Shown here piece after piece: positions 8,871 through 17,487 of a DNA stretch of 64,000 bases. The DNA comes from Fulvimarina sp. (GTDB lineage Bacteria > Pseudomonadota > Alphaproteobacteria > Rhizobiales > Rhizobiaceae). Made by a program: the position numbers and the translations under genes. Position 1 is the stretch's first letter; each line of letters opens with the position of its first letter. The notes beneath the pieces are model-generated. The model did not search any database. It was not told where the DNA came from and saw only the letters and a program-made list of their open reading frames with translations. The stretch is from NCBI GenBank assembly GCA_002700095.1, contig PACL01000064.1, forward strand, positions 49,990 through 113,989, given 5' to 3'.

Positions 8871-9210
8871 GGCGATCGTTTTCCCTCTAGCTGGCCCTCT
8901 GGCTGGCCCTGGCTCCCCGCGCGGTGGCGGCGAATGCCCGGCGGGAAGATCAGAATGATTCGATTTTTCCGATCCGTCAAATTTTTTATCGTTTGGTCAA
9001 AAACGCTCTGGGGCGGCGCCGGGAGGCAGGCGATGCGAGGGAGGCTGAAGCCTTTCCGAGGACGGGACGTCGAAGGGGCATTGTGCCGCGCCGTCGGGAC
9101 CGCAGCTCCGGGGCCGCCTTGACCTTCCAGTCACTGGAAACCCCATCTACCGGGACCGATCCGGAGCGGTGCAAGCCGCCGCAAATGCCATACGACGATG
9201 GAATGAACCG
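8871..9210. other. Divergent intergenic region between preT and the glutaredoxin gene
   Basis: These 340 bases hold the divergent promoters of preT (minus) and the glutaredoxin fusion (plus). The central AT-rich part (about 8950-9005) stands out from its GC-rich surroundings. I see no gene in it. Confidence 0.5.
8974..9003 (-). promoter_or_regulatory. Candidate preT operator/promoter with TTGAC repeats
   Basis: Read on the minus strand this is TTTTTGACCAAACGATAAAA followed by AATTTGACGG: two TTTGAC(C/G) elements about 20 bases apart around an A-rich core, some 100 bases upstream of preT. TTGACCA resembles a half-site of RutR-type pyrimidine regulators, but the matching half is absent, so the regulator is a guess. 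Confidence 0.35.
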
Positions 9211-9987
9211 ATGACCCCGATGTCCCCCGCTCGCGAGAGCGCGAAGACGGCCGTCCTCTACCGGATGGTCATGGAACAGCACGTCTGCCCCTATGGGCTG
9301 AAATCCAAGGACCTGCTCGAGCGCGAGGGCTTCGCGGTCGAGGATCACCGGCTTCAGACCCGCGAGGCGACCGACGCCTTCAAGGCCGAGCACAACGTCG
9401 CGACGACGCCCCAGACCTTTATCGACGGCGCCCGGGTCGGCGGCTACACGGAGCTGCGCGAGTATTTCGGCAAGGCGGTGAAGTCGAAGGACGAGACCAC
9501 CTACCAGCCGGTGATCGCGATCTTTTCCGTCGCGGCGCTGATGGCCCTCGCCTTCTTCTATGCCGCCGAGGGTACCGTCTTCACCGGCCGGGCGATCGAA
9601 TGGTTCTTCGCCATCTCCATGTGCCTTCTCGGAATCCAGAAGCTGCAGGACGTCGAGAGCTTCTCGACCATGTTCCTGAACTACGATCTCCTGGCCAGGC
9701 GCTGGGTGCGCTACGGCAAGATCTATCCCTTCGCCGAAACGTTCGCGGGCGTCCTGATGATCGCCGGAGCCCTCACCTGGCTGTCGGCTCCCATCGCGCT
9801 TGTCATCGGCACGATCGGCGCCGTCTCGGTGTTCAATGCGGTCTATGTCCAGAAGCGCGAGCTGAAATGCGCCTGCGTCGGCGGCGGCTCGAACGTGCCG
9901 CTGGGCTTCGTCTCGCTGACGGAGAACCTCGTGATGATCGGCATGGGCCTGTGGATGCCGATCCGCATGATGGTCTGGGGCGGCTGA
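9211..9987 (+). CDS. Glutaredoxin domain fused to a MauE-type membrane domain
   Basis: A 258-residue protein. Residues about 10-90 form a glutaredoxin-like domain: VLYRMVMEQHVCPYGLKSKD with a single active Cys in place of a CxxC pair, then TTPQTFIDGARVGGYTELRE, the glutathione-binding region. The rest has about four membrane segments (VIAIFSVAALMALAFF, WFFAISMCLLGIQKL, FAGVLMIAGALTWL, APIALVIGTIGAVSVFNAVY) and a KCACVGGGS motif, matching the DoxX/MauE membrane redox family. It may pass reducing power across or within the membrane; substrate unknown. ATG 9211 is chosen over earlier in-frame codons because the redox fold begins right after it; ATG 9220 is possible. The neighbouring xox genes offer a candidate context, though they run on the other strand. 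Confidence 0.83.
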   Translation: MTPMSPARESAKTAVLYRMVMEQHVCPYGLKSKDLLEREGFAVEDHRLQTREATDAFKAEHNVATTPQTFIDGARVGGYTELREYFGKAVKSKDETTYQPVIAIFSVAALMALAFFYAAEGTVFTGRAIEWFFAISMCLLGIQKLQDVESFSTMFLNYDLLARRWVRYGKIYPFAETFAGVLMIAGALTWLSAPIALVIGTIGAVSVFNAVYVQKRELKCACVGGGSNVPLGFVSLTENLVMIGMGLWMPIRMMVWGG

Positions 9988-10062
9988 GTTCGCATCGAGG
10001 CGGATTCGTCGCCGGTCCACCTGGCCAGCCGCCGTTCCTTCGGGGGCGCCGGCGAGCCGGTT

Positions 10063-10740
10063 CTATTCGTCCGGCCGCGGCTCGGGTTCGCGCTTTTCCA
10101 GCGGCCGGCCCGCCTCGCTCCAGCCGTCGGTCCCGTCGGGATACCAGTAGACGGACGTATAGCCGGCTCCGACCGCCCGCTTGGCGGCGTTGTAGCTCAT
10201 CCAGCAGTCACGCTTGCAGTAGAAGAGAATCCGGGCGGCCTTGTCCCCCGCGGTGATCCGTTCGATCCCGTCGAAGAGATAGCGCTCCATGATCGGCGCG
10301 AGTTCGCCATAGCCCGTGTCGACGAGCCAGATCGAGCCGGGAATGTCCTGCCTCGGCTCGGGCCGCCAGAGCGTGCCCTTGGGCAGGTTCTTCGGCCTCG
10401 GCACCCGGGGCAGGACGTCGACGAACGGCACGCCGTCATCGTGCAGCCGGCCCGCCTCGGCCGTATCGACCACGGTCGCGCCGGACAGCGTCGCCGGCAC
10501 GGGGGCGCGGTAGTCGTCCATGCGGTAGCCGTCGGGCTCGGGAACGACGGCTCGGGCGCCGGCGGATCGCTCGGTCTCAGGCGCGGCGTCTCCCGCAGCA
10601 AGGACAGGGAGCGCCACGCACGCGCATGCCATCGCGAAGACGAAGCCGGCGACGAAGCGAAGACGGCCCGGACGGATCCGGGCCGGCCGCGTCTCAGCCC
10701 TTCGGGCCGACCGCGGGAGCATTTGCCCTGTCTGCATCAT
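10063..10740 (-). CDS. PQQ-dependent catabolism-associated CxxCW rhodanese-like protein
   Basis: A 225-residue exported protein: an Arg-rich N-terminus, a hydrophobic signal segment ending VLPVLAAGDA, then a rhodanese-type domain with VVDTAEAGRL, FVDVLPRVPRPKNLP and the signature FYCKRDCWMSYNAAKRA (CxxCW). This family occurs next to quinoprotein alcohol dehydrogenase genes, where its exact role is not established; a thiol function in the periplasm is likely. It is the fourth gene of the xoxFGJ run. The ATG at 10740 overlaps the end of xoxJ by 47 bases; ATG 10722 would shorten the overlap. It ends 75 bases from the convergent glutaredoxin fusion gene. Confidence 0.85.
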   Translation of the reverse strand: MMQTGQMLPRSARRAETRPARIRPGRLRFVAGFVFAMACACVALPVLAAGDAAPETERSAGARAVVPEPDGYRMDDYRAPVPATLSGATVVDTAEAGRLHDDGVPFVDVLPRVPRPKNLPKGTLWRPEPRQDIPGSIWLVDTGYGELAPIMERYLFDGIERITAGDKAARILFYCKRDCWMSYNAAKRAVGAGYTSVYWYPDGTDGWSEAGRPLEKREPEPRPDE

Positions 10741-11674
10741 TGCCCCCGCCTGAAGCCGCCGCCTTGCCGGAAGGCGCGATCGGCCGGTTCTCCTCGTCCA
10801 GCAGCGGCACGCCGTAGGACAGGAGAATGTCGTTGATCTCGCTCTGGTTCTCGGCGATGGCGCGATTGAGGGTGCGCTTCCATTCCTGATCGGCCGGGCG
10901 CACGCCCATGGTGATCCGGTAGGCCATCGCCGGTCCCTTCTCCTCATGGGTCAGCGGCACGACGGCGAAATCCTCGCCGGCCTTCTTGGCGTAATAGCCC
11001 GCCATCGGGCCCCACAGCACCGCCGCGTCGATCTCGCCTTTCGCAAGGTCGGTCATCATCGACTGGGCGGAATTCTCGATCCGGGTGTCGATGACCAGCG
11101 GATAGGCCTTCGCCGTGGCCATCAACCCGGCCTTGGCCATGTAGGTGCCGGGCGGCGTGCCGGCGACGATGCCGACGCGCTTGCCCTTCAGCTTGGGATC
11201 CTCGAGCAGCGTCACGCCGTCGAGTTCGCCGCCCTTCGGATAGACCAGCGCATAGGCCGTCCGGTAATAGGCATTGGTGTTCTGGACGAGTTCGTCGCCC
11301 TGCGGATAGCTCATGATGATGTCGCAGAGGTTCGAGCCCAGCGTCATCCGCACGAAACCGGTCGCCTGCGGGAAGTAGGAATAGGTGACGTCGCTGCGGC
11401 CGAGCTTCCTGGCCAGAAGCTGAGCCACCTCCTGCTCGAAGCCCTCCCCGGCCTGGTTGGAGAAGGGCATGTTGTTCGGATCGGCACAGACCCGCAGAAC
11501 GTCCGGATCCACCAGTTCGACCTCGCTGCCGAATTCGCGGTCCTGCGCCAGGGCGGCGCCGGGAAGCGCTGCCACGGCGAGGAGAGCCAAAGCGAGGCGC
11601 CGCAGCCCTCGCCATGCCCGGTTTCTCGGCACGTCAAGCCCGACAGGGGCTCTCGATCTGGCGTTTGCCGTCAT
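10694..11674 (-). CDS. xoxJ: Quinoprotein dehydrogenase-associated periplasmic binding protein XoxJ
   Basis: A 326-residue periplasmic protein of the solute-binding fold. A long Arg-rich signal peptide ends at AALPGAALAQ, followed by LRVCADPNNMPFSNQAGEGF, the start of the MxaJ/XoxJ family. YALVYPKG, GKRVGIVAGTPPGTYM and AAVLWGPMAGYYAKK are typical type II binding-protein blocks. XoxJ is thought to help mature or activate the lanthanide methanol dehydrogenase rather than feed a transporter, and no ABC permease is nearby. The ATG lies 2 bases after the xoxG stop, so translation is probably coupled. The C-terminal tail (after PSGKAAASGGG) is low complexity. Confidence 0.9.
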   Translation of the reverse strand: MTANARSRAPVGLDVPRNRAWRGLRRLALALLAVAALPGAALAQDREFGSEVELVDPDVLRVCADPNNMPFSNQAGEGFEQEVAQLLARKLGRSDVTYSYFPQATGFVRMTLGSNLCDIIMSYPQGDELVQNTNAYYRTAYALVYPKGGELDGVTLLEDPKLKGKRVGIVAGTPPGTYMAKAGLMATAKAYPLVIDTRIENSAQSMMTDLAKGEIDAAVLWGPMAGYYAKKAGEDFAVVPLTHEEKGPAMAYRITMGVRPADQEWKRTLNRAIAENQSEINDILLSYGVPLLDEENRPIAPSGKAAASGGGNDADRANAPAVGPKG

Positions 11675-11676
11675 CG

Positions 11677-12489
11677 TCAAAATCCCAGGCAGCTGTATTC
11701 TTCTTCCTGCGCCGGCTTGTTGTTGGCGATCCGCTTGGGTTCGCCGCGTCCGACGACACCGTCGGCCCGGGCCCGCAGATAGATGTAGATCGCGTCCATC
11801 GAGCACATGACGTTCGGATCCTCGCCCCAGGCCGGCATGATGGAATTGCCGCTCGGGTTCCACTTGTTCTGCTGGCCGCTGACGATGATGCCGGCGAAGT
11901 CGTAGTAGGAGAGGTCCTGCAGCTGGTCGACGAGGTTGGGCGCGAAGGACGAGCCGAGGCCATCCGGACCATGGCACTGCATGCAGTTCGCCATGTACTT
12001 CTTGTAACCGCGCCAGGTGTACCAGTCGGCCTTGCCGTCGGCGCCGACGATGTAGGTCGGGTTACCCGCCGGATCGACATATTTGCCGAGATCGCCTTCC
12101 GTCGCGGTGTTGCCCTCGGTCGCGGTATCCTTGGAGGGATGCGCGTCGGGCTTCATCTTCTCGGGATCCGCGGCCTCGGCCATCTGCGCGCCGCCGGACT
12201 GGTCGGCCGACGGGGCTGCCGGTTCGGCGGCGTTTCCGCCCGCCGCGGCGGCGGTATCCGCGTTGCCGCCGGACGGTGCCGCTGCCGCCGGGGCGGACGA
12301 CCCGCCGCCGCTATCGGCTGCGGCGTTCTGGCCACCCGCGGCCTGGCCCTGCGAAGCCTGGCCCTGTGCGTTCTGGCTCCCCGCATTCTGGCCCTGGGGC
12401 ACGATGGTGGTGCCGGAATTCTGGGCGAGGGCGAAGCCGGAGACCGAAAGAACCAGGGCGCCGGCAAGGGCAATCATCTTCGTCGTCAT
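11677..12489 (-). CDS. xoxG: Cytochrome c, electron acceptor of XoxF (XoxG-like)
   Basis: A 270-residue periplasmic c-type cytochrome. The signal peptide ends at VSGFALAQ (about 22). Residues 24-105 form a low-complexity linker rich in Gln, Gly and Ala. One heme site, CMQCH, lies at 169-173, and the axial Met is probably in SIMPAWG. Two further Cys lie near the C-terminus (CSMD and SCLGF). Position between xoxF and xoxJ identifies it as the electron acceptor for the dehydrogenase. ATG 12489 is chosen as a normal signal peptide start; TTG 12501 is possible. The linker is unusual and is discussed in the findings. Confidence 0.9.
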   Translation of the reverse strand: MTTKMIALAGALVLSVSGFALAQNSGTTIVPQGQNAGSQNAQGQASQGQAAGGQNAAADSGGGSSAPAAAAPSGGNADTAAAAGGNAAEPAAPSADQSGGAQMAEAADPEKMKPDAHPSKDTATEGNTATEGDLGKYVDPAGNPTYIVGADGKADWYTWRGYKKYMANCMQCHGPDGLGSSFAPNLVDQLQDLSYYDFAGIIVSGQQNKWNPSGNSIMPAWGEDPNVMCSMDAIYIYLRARADGVVGRGEPKRIANNKPAQEEEYSCLGF

Positions 12490-12801
12490 ACATGTCCTCA
12501 ACTACTGGCGCTGAAAGCGCATCGCCATGTCGGCCCACCTGCGGTCCGCCTGCCTGCCGGGCGGAAGATATGGAAGGTTCGCGACCCGGCCACTCATGAA
12601 CGTCGATCGCTGCAGCGGCTTTCATTCCCATTGTGCGGCGCAATCCATGCACCTGCGGAAAAACGCCCGACGCCGCGGCACGGCGGACAGAGCCGCCGGA
12701 TTCTGGAATTTTCGGGAAGAAGTCCCAGTTCCCGGACCCCTTCAGCGAACGAGCCCCGCGATCGCTTCGCGGGGCTCGTCCAGGTCACGCCGTGTCGGCT
12801 G
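12490..12801. other. Intergenic region between xoxF and xoxG
   Basis: 312 bases separate xoxF from xoxG on the minus strand. It holds a strong hairpin close to the xoxF stop and otherwise no feature I can support. A separate promoter for xoxGJ may lie in the part near 12500-12700. Confidence 0.5.
12749..12779 (-). terminator. Strong hairpin just downstream of xoxF
   Basis: Arms 12749-12761 and 12767-12779 are perfectly complementary over 13 bp (ACGAGCCCCGCGA) with a 5-base loop. It begins 23 bases after the xoxF stop. There is no T-run after it on either strand, so it may act as a partial terminator or as an mRNA 3'-end stabiliser giving more xoxF than xoxG message. Confidence 0.6.
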
Positions 12802-14646
12802 TTACTTCGAGGCGGTCTGGTCGGGGACCGTGAAGACCGTCAGCTGGCCGCCGAGGGCGGTGTATTTCGACAGGGCCGCATAGCCGCCGACCGCGCCGAG
12901 ACCGGCATTCGGATCGGTGAGGCCAGCCGCGAGGCCGATGCCGGCCCAGCCGCCGATGCCCGACAGGATGCCGACCATCTGCTTGCCGTCCTGCTCGTAG
13001 GTCATCACGTTGCCGATGATGCCCGACGGGGTCTTGTAGCGGTAGAGTTCCTCGCCGGTCTGGGCGTCGACGGCCTTCAGATAGCCCTCGAGCGTGCCGT
13101 AGAAGACGATGCCGCCCTTGGTGGCCAGAGCGCCCGACCACACCGAGAACTGCTCGGGCAGCGACCAGACGATCTCACCCTTGCCGGCGTCCCAGGCGAT
13201 GAAGTTGCCCATGCCGCCATGGCTGTTCGGAGCCGGATACATCGACAGCGTCGCGCCGACATAAGGCTGGCCCGCGGTGTAGGCGACGCGGAACGGCTCG
13301 TAGTCCATGCAGACGTGGTTGGTCGGTACGTAGAACAGCTTGGTGTCCGGCGAATAGGCCGCCGGCTGCTGGTCCTTGGTGCCGAGCGCGGCCGGGCAGA
13401 TGCCGGTCGAGTTCACGTCTTCGCCATTGTGCTCGGTCGAGTACTGGTCGACGACCAGCGGACGGCCGTAGGTCTCGGAGCTCTTGTCCATGTCGACCTT
13501 GGTGGCCCAATTCACCGCCGGATCGTACTTCTCGGCGACGAGCAGCTCGCCGCTCTCGCGGTCGAGGGTGTAGGCGAAACCGTTGCGGTCGAAGTGAACG
13601 AGCGCCTTGTGGTCCGTGCCGTCGACGCTGACGTCGGCGAGGATCATCTCGTTGACGCCGTCATAGTCCCACTCGTCATGCGGGGTCATCTGGTAGACCC
13701 ACTTCGCCTCGCCGGTGTCAGCGTCGCGAGCGTTGATCGTCATCGACCACTTGTTGTCGCCCGGGCGCTGGGCCGGGTTCCAGGTGGAGGGGTTGCCGGT
13801 GCCGTAATAGACGAGGTTCAGCTCGGGATCATAGGAGAGCCAGCCCCAGGTCGTGCCGCCGCCGATCTGCCACTGATCGCCTTCCCAGCTCTTCAGCGAG
13901 GAGTCCTTGCCGACCGGCTTGCCGAGCTCGGTGGTCTTCTCCGGGTTCATCAGCATTTCGTTGTCCGGGCCGGTCGAATAGGCCTTCCAGACTTCCTTGC
14001 CGTCGGCGAGGCTATAGGCGGTCATGCGGCCGCGCACGCCGAACTCGCCGCCGGAGATGCCGACCATGACCTTGTCGTTGATGACCTGCGGGGCCATCGT
14101 GCCGGTCTCGCCCTTGGCCGGATCGCCGTTCTTCACCGACCAGACGACTTCACCGGAATCGGCATTGAGCGCGACGACCGTGGTGTCGGCCTGATTGAGA
14201 ATGACCAGAGCCGGGCGGTCGCCCTCGGCCGGAGCGTAGGCGACGCCGCGGTTGACGGTGTCGCAGCACATCACCGGAATGACGTTCGGATCCTGCTTCG
14301 GCTCGTATTTCCACTTGATCGTGCCGTCGTCCGCGAGATCGAGGGCATAGACGATGTTCGGGAACGGCGTGTGCACGTACATCGTGTTGCCGATGACGAG
14401 CGGGCTGCCTTCATGGCCACGCAGAACGCCGGTCGAGAACGACCAGGCGGGGACCATCTTGGAGACGTTGTCCTTGTTGATCTTGTCGAGGGACGAATAG
14501 CGGGTGTTGGCATAATCGCCGGTCGGCATGACCCACTGGCTGGCATCCTTTGCCAGATCGTGCAGGGCTTCGGAGGCAGAGGCGACGCCGCCCAGCCCCA
14601 TCAGAAGGCTCGAGGCGAGCGCAGCTTTGGTAATCGTTTTCAGCAT
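12802..14646 (-). CDS. xoxF: Lanthanide-type PQQ-dependent methanol/ethanol dehydrogenase XoxF
   Basis: A 614-residue periplasmic quinoprotein that oxidises methanol or a related primary alcohol with PQQ and passes electrons to cytochrome c. The signal peptide ends near GVASASEAL (25). The adjacent Cys pair that lies over PQQ is at 127-128 (VMCCDTV). GGEFGVRG and [17 protein letters not shown] (284-300) supply metal and PQQ ligands. The catalytic Asp is in [11 protein letters not shown] (327), and the Asp two residues later (329) is the extra carboxylate that marks lanthanide-dependent XoxF; calcium enzymes have Ala there. The start is fixed by GGGAGGA about 7 bases before ATG. xoxG, xoxJ and a CxxCW gene follow. 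Paired upstream repeats (14867-14920) suggest regulation. Confidence 0.96.
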   Translation of the reverse strand: MLKTITKAALASSLLMGLGGVASASEALHDLAKDASQWVMPTGDYANTRYSSLDKINKDNVSKMVPAWSFSTGVLRGHEGSPLVIGNTMYVHTPFPNIVYALDLADDGTIKWKYEPKQDPNVIPVMCCDTVNRGVAYAPAEGDRPALVILNQADTTVVALNADSGEVVWSVKNGDPAKGETGTMAPQVINDKVMVGISGGEFGVRGRMTAYSLADGKEVWKAYSTGPDNEMLMNPEKTTELGKPVGKDSSLKSWEGDQWQIGGGTTWGWLSYDPELNLVYYGTGNPSTWNPAQRPGDNKWSMTINARDADTGEAKWVYQMTPHDEWDYDGVNEMILADVSVDGTDHKALVHFDRNGFAYTLDRESGELLVAEKYDPAVNWATKVDMDKSSETYGRPLVVDQYSTEHNGEDVNSTGICPAALGTKDQQPAAYSPDTKLFYVPTNHVCMDYEPFRVAYTAGQPYVGATLSMYPAPNSHGGMGNFIAWDAGKGEIVWSLPEQFSVWSGALATKGGIVFYGTLEGYLKAVDAQTGEELYRYKTPSGIIGNVMTYEQDGKQMVGILSGIGGWAGIGLAAGLTDPNAGLGAVGGYAALSKYTALGGQLTVFTVPDQTASK

Positions 14647-15359
14647 GAATTGTCCTCCCAAGGAACCGAGTTCACTTGCCGACCCGCGATGGGCCGCCAA
14701 CGTGATGTCAGCGATGTATGGGGAAGGCTTCCGGCAGCGTGTCACGACCTCCAATAGGGGTCTTGGTGGGCACCGTTGATCATTACCCTACCAGTGGCCT
14801 TCGAGATTCGGGGCGCTCCCAACACCGCCGATCTTGAAGCCGGAAACCATGGGGCACACCCTAATGCGGGAATTTTTCCTGTGCAAGCACTGATATCGGG
14901 AATTTCTTGGTGCACCGCACAAAGAGAGTGGATTAATATATCTTCCTGAGGTAATTCCCATGGGGCAGGCACGCAGAGCTCGGCACATCGCGCCCTGCCG
15001 TGAAAGCAACTTCGAAACATCTCCGGTCGTGATCCGGCGCGAGCTCCGCGTCCGGCCGACCTTCTTTCTCCGACGAAGATCGGCCTGACCGCAATTGTTC
15101 TCCAGATAGCGCTTTTCGAACGACTACCCTCGATCGGGAGACGGCAGAACATCGGATCCCGGCACCCGGCGCGGGAAAGATTTTCTTGCGATGCGCGATG
15201 TCGCGCTGCAGCATCGCCCTCGGTCATCTTGCCGCAGGCAGCGCCGGGTCTTTCCAAACCGGCGGGCGATCGGTCATCCTGCCGGCCGCGGCCGGCCTGA
15301 GAGCCGCAAGTCGGCGGCCGGCGAAGGTCGCAGAACACGAAGCCGGAAGGACGTGCAGC
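14647..15359. other. Divergent regulatory region between xoxF and the metallohydrolase gene
   Basis: 713 bases hold the divergent promoters of the xoxFGJ run and the metallohydrolase/SoxYZ-like pair. The stretch 14865-14950 is clearly less GC-rich and contains paired direct repeats. One small plus-strand ORF (14960-15088, 42 residues, Arg-rich, with GAGG 8 bases before its ATG) is noted as a finding but not called as a gene. Confidence 0.6.
14867..14920. promoter_or_regulatory. Paired direct repeats upstream of xoxF
   Basis: Two imperfect 24-base copies start at 14867 and 14897, exactly 30 bases apart (three helix turns). Both begin CGGGAATTT and end with GTGCA-x-GCAC; the second contains the palindrome GGTGCACC. 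They lie about 220-280 bases upstream of the xoxF start on the minus strand. Spacing on one helix face suggests binding of a dimeric or cooperative regulator. The regulator gene is not in the window. Confidence 0.45.
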
Positions 15360-16295
15360 ATGTCGAACCGCGGTTGGTCCTTTGCCGCCGCCATGGTGGT
15401 TCTGGCGTTCGCGTGGGTCACGCCCGCGGCAGCCGCCCCGGACGGCGGCTTCGTCGAGATCGCGCCCGGCGTCCATGTCCGCCACGGCGCCGTTGCCGGG
15501 ACCACCTCGGAAAATCACGGCGCCATCGCCAATCTCGGCTTCATCGTCGGGACGAGAGCCGTCGCGATGATCGATTCGGGCGGCAGCGTCGCGGATGGGG
15601 AGGCGGCGCTGGCGGCGATTCGGCAGGTCACCGACAAGCCGGTCGAATGGCTGATCGACACCCACATGCATCCCGACCATGTTTTCGGCAATCAGGTCTT
15701 CAAGGCCGTCGGCGCCACCATCCTCGGCCATCGCCGGCTGCCGGCCGCTCTTGCAGCCCGTGCCGATTTCTACAAGCAGTCGATGCGCGAGCAGCTGGGG
15801 CCGGCGCTGGACGACGCGGTGACGGTCACCTTGCCGGACGACACGGTGGCGGACGAACGGCGCATCGACCTCGGCGGCCGGACGATCCTCGTGAAGGCCT
15901 GGGAGACCGCCCACACCGACAACGACCTCACCGTCTATGACGAGGCGACGCGCACCCTGTTCGCCGGCGACCTCCTGTTCATGGAGCATTGCCCGGTCGT
16001 CGACGGCTCGATCCTCGGCTGGCTGGCGCAGCTGCCGGCCCTGACGGCGATCCCCGCCGAGCGCGTCGTGCCCGGCCACGGGCCGGTCAGCGCGCCGTGG
16101 CCCGAGGCGCTCGAACCGCAGGCGCGTTATCTGGAGACGCTGGCCGCAGACATCCGCAAGGCCATCGCCGAGGGCGTGCCGATGGCCGAGGCCGTACCGC
16201 AGGCGGCGGCGAGCGAGCGAGACAAATGGCAGCTCTTCGACGACTACAATCCTCGCAACGCCACCGCCGCCTATGCCGAGCTCGAGTGGGAATGA
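15360..16295 (+). CDS. Quinoprotein relay system zinc metallohydrolase (MBL fold)
   Basis: A 311-residue exported metallo-beta-lactamase-fold protein. The signal peptide ends at TPAAAAPDG (about 26). The zinc motif is THMHPDH, with further ligand positions in AWETAHTDND, FAGDLLF and VVPGHGPVS. Proteins of this type sit beside PQQ-dependent dehydrogenase genes with SoxYZ-like carriers; the substrate is unknown, possibly a thioester or persulfide on the carrier. ATG 15360 follows GGAAGGA and gives a normal signal peptide. The SoxYZ-like gene follows 222 bases downstream on the same strand, so the two probably act together. Confidence 0.9.
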   Translation: MSNRGWSFAAAMVVLAFAWVTPAAAAPDGGFVEIAPGVHVRHGAVAGTTSENHGAIANLGFIVGTRAVAMIDSGGSVADGEAALAAIRQVTDKPVEWLIDTHMHPDHVFGNQVFKAVGATILGHRRLPAALAARADFYKQSMREQLGPALDDAVTVTLPDDTVADERRIDLGGRTILVKAWETAHTDNDLTVYDEATRTLFAGDLLFMEHCPVVDGSILGWLAQLPALTAIPAERVVPGHGPVSAPWPEALEPQARYLETLAADIRKAIAEGVPMAEAVPQAAASERDKWQLFDDYNPRNATAAYAELEWE

Positions 16296-16517
16296 CCTTG
16301 CGGCGAGGCATCGACCGGCGAAGGCGAGCCGAGCGAGTTCGCGCGGCCCGAGCGGGACAGGCTGGCTCGCCGAGCCGTTCGTCCCGCCGCCTTATCCCGC
16401 CGACGTGAAGAGCCGCGCTCTTGCAGCCGGGACGGCCGCGAGCAAAATGCAGGCAGACATGCGCCGGGGCGAAACGGGAGTTCGCGGGACCGGCACGATC
16501 TTTTGGGAGGAAACGAC

Positions 16518-17369
16518 ATGGCCGCAACCGAATGCACCCGCACGGGCGCCCGCAGCAGGACGGCCCTCGCGCTTGCCGCCTCGTTCGCGATGGTTCTCTG
16601 CTCCGCCGGCCCGGGCTTGGCCCAGACCGCGACCTCGCCGGAACAGGCGGCTGCCGAGGCCGCAGGCGCATGGGCGGAGCTGAAGCCGGACCTCTTCGGC
16701 GACAAGGAGCTGATCGAAGGCACCGACACGGTCGCCATCGATGCCCCGAAGCGCGCGACCGACCCCGCCGTCGTGCCGGTGACGCTGAGCTTCGACCCCA
16801 AGATGGACGTGCGCAAGGTGACGCTCGTCATCGACGAGAACCCCTCGCCCGTCGCCGCCACCTTCGAGTTCGCACAAGGCGCCGACATCCGCGAGCTTTC
16901 GACGCGGGTGCGGGTCAACGCCTATACCGACATCCACGCCGTCGCCGAGACGGGCGACGGCAAGCTCTACGTCACCAAGGCCTTTGTGAAGGCGGCTGGC
17001 GGCTGCGCCGCGCCGGCGGCGAAGGATCCGGAAGTCGCGGCCCGCGAGATGGGCAAGATGAAGATCCGCGCCTTTGAGACCGACGATCCGGGGATGCACG
17101 AGGCGCAGCTGATGATCCGCCACCCCAACAATTCCGGCCTGCAGAAGGACCAGGTGACGCTTCTGTACATACCCGCCCATTTCATCACCGACCTTCAGGT
17201 CGACAAGGGCGGCAAGACACTGTTCACCATGACCGGCGGCATCTCGATCTCGGAAGATCCGAGCTTCCGCTTCCGCTATGGCGCGAGCGATGCCGGGCCC
17301 TTCCATGCCAAGGCGTCCGACACCGACGGCAAGGCCTTCGAAAAGACCTTCGACGGCGTCGAGTCCTGA
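16518..17369 (+). CDS. Quinoprotein dehydrogenase-associated SoxYZ-like carrier
   Basis: A 283-residue exported protein joining a SoxY-like and a SoxZ-like domain. The signal peptide ends at GPGLAQTA. The SoxY-like half ends with AGGCAAPAA, close to the carrier-Cys motif of SoxY (GGCGG), placed mid-protein in place of the C-terminus. The second half (MKIRAFETDDPGMHEAQLMIRHPN...) matches SoxZ. In sulfur oxidation SoxYZ carries intermediates on that Cys; in quinoprotein clusters the load is not known. The start is set by GGGAGGAAACGAC directly before ATG 16518. It ends convergently, 118 bases from the next gene. Confidence 0.88.
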   Translation: MAATECTRTGARSRTALALAASFAMVLCSAGPGLAQTATSPEQAAAEAAGAWAELKPDLFGDKELIEGTDTVAIDAPKRATDPAVVPVTLSFDPKMDVRKVTLVIDENPSPVAATFEFAQGADIRELSTRVRVNAYTDIHAVAETGDGKLYVTKAFVKAAGGCAAPAAKDPEVAAREMGKMKIRAFETDDPGMHEAQLMIRHPNNSGLQKDQVTLLYIPAHFITDLQVDKGGKTLFTMTGGISISEDPSFRFRYGASDAGPFHAKASDTDGKAFEKTFDGVES

Positions 17370-17487
17370 CGGCCGCGCCGGCCTCGCCCCGGCGCTGCGC
17401 CCGTCGGCGCCCGACGGCGCCGATGCACCGAAGCACGCGGTTTCGGCGACGGGCAAACCCGCTCTCGTCGCCGAGGCCGTTCAGCCC

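Noticed and set aside
11614-14757. Long plus-strand frame opposite xoxJ, xoxG and xoxF
   Set aside because: It spans three well-supported genes on the other strand and shows no family resemblance; GC-rich antisense frames stay open by chance.
14742-16079. Minus-strand frame opposite the metallohydrolase
   Set aside because: Covers the divergent promoter region and the antisense of an MBL-fold gene; composition is that of antisense DNA.
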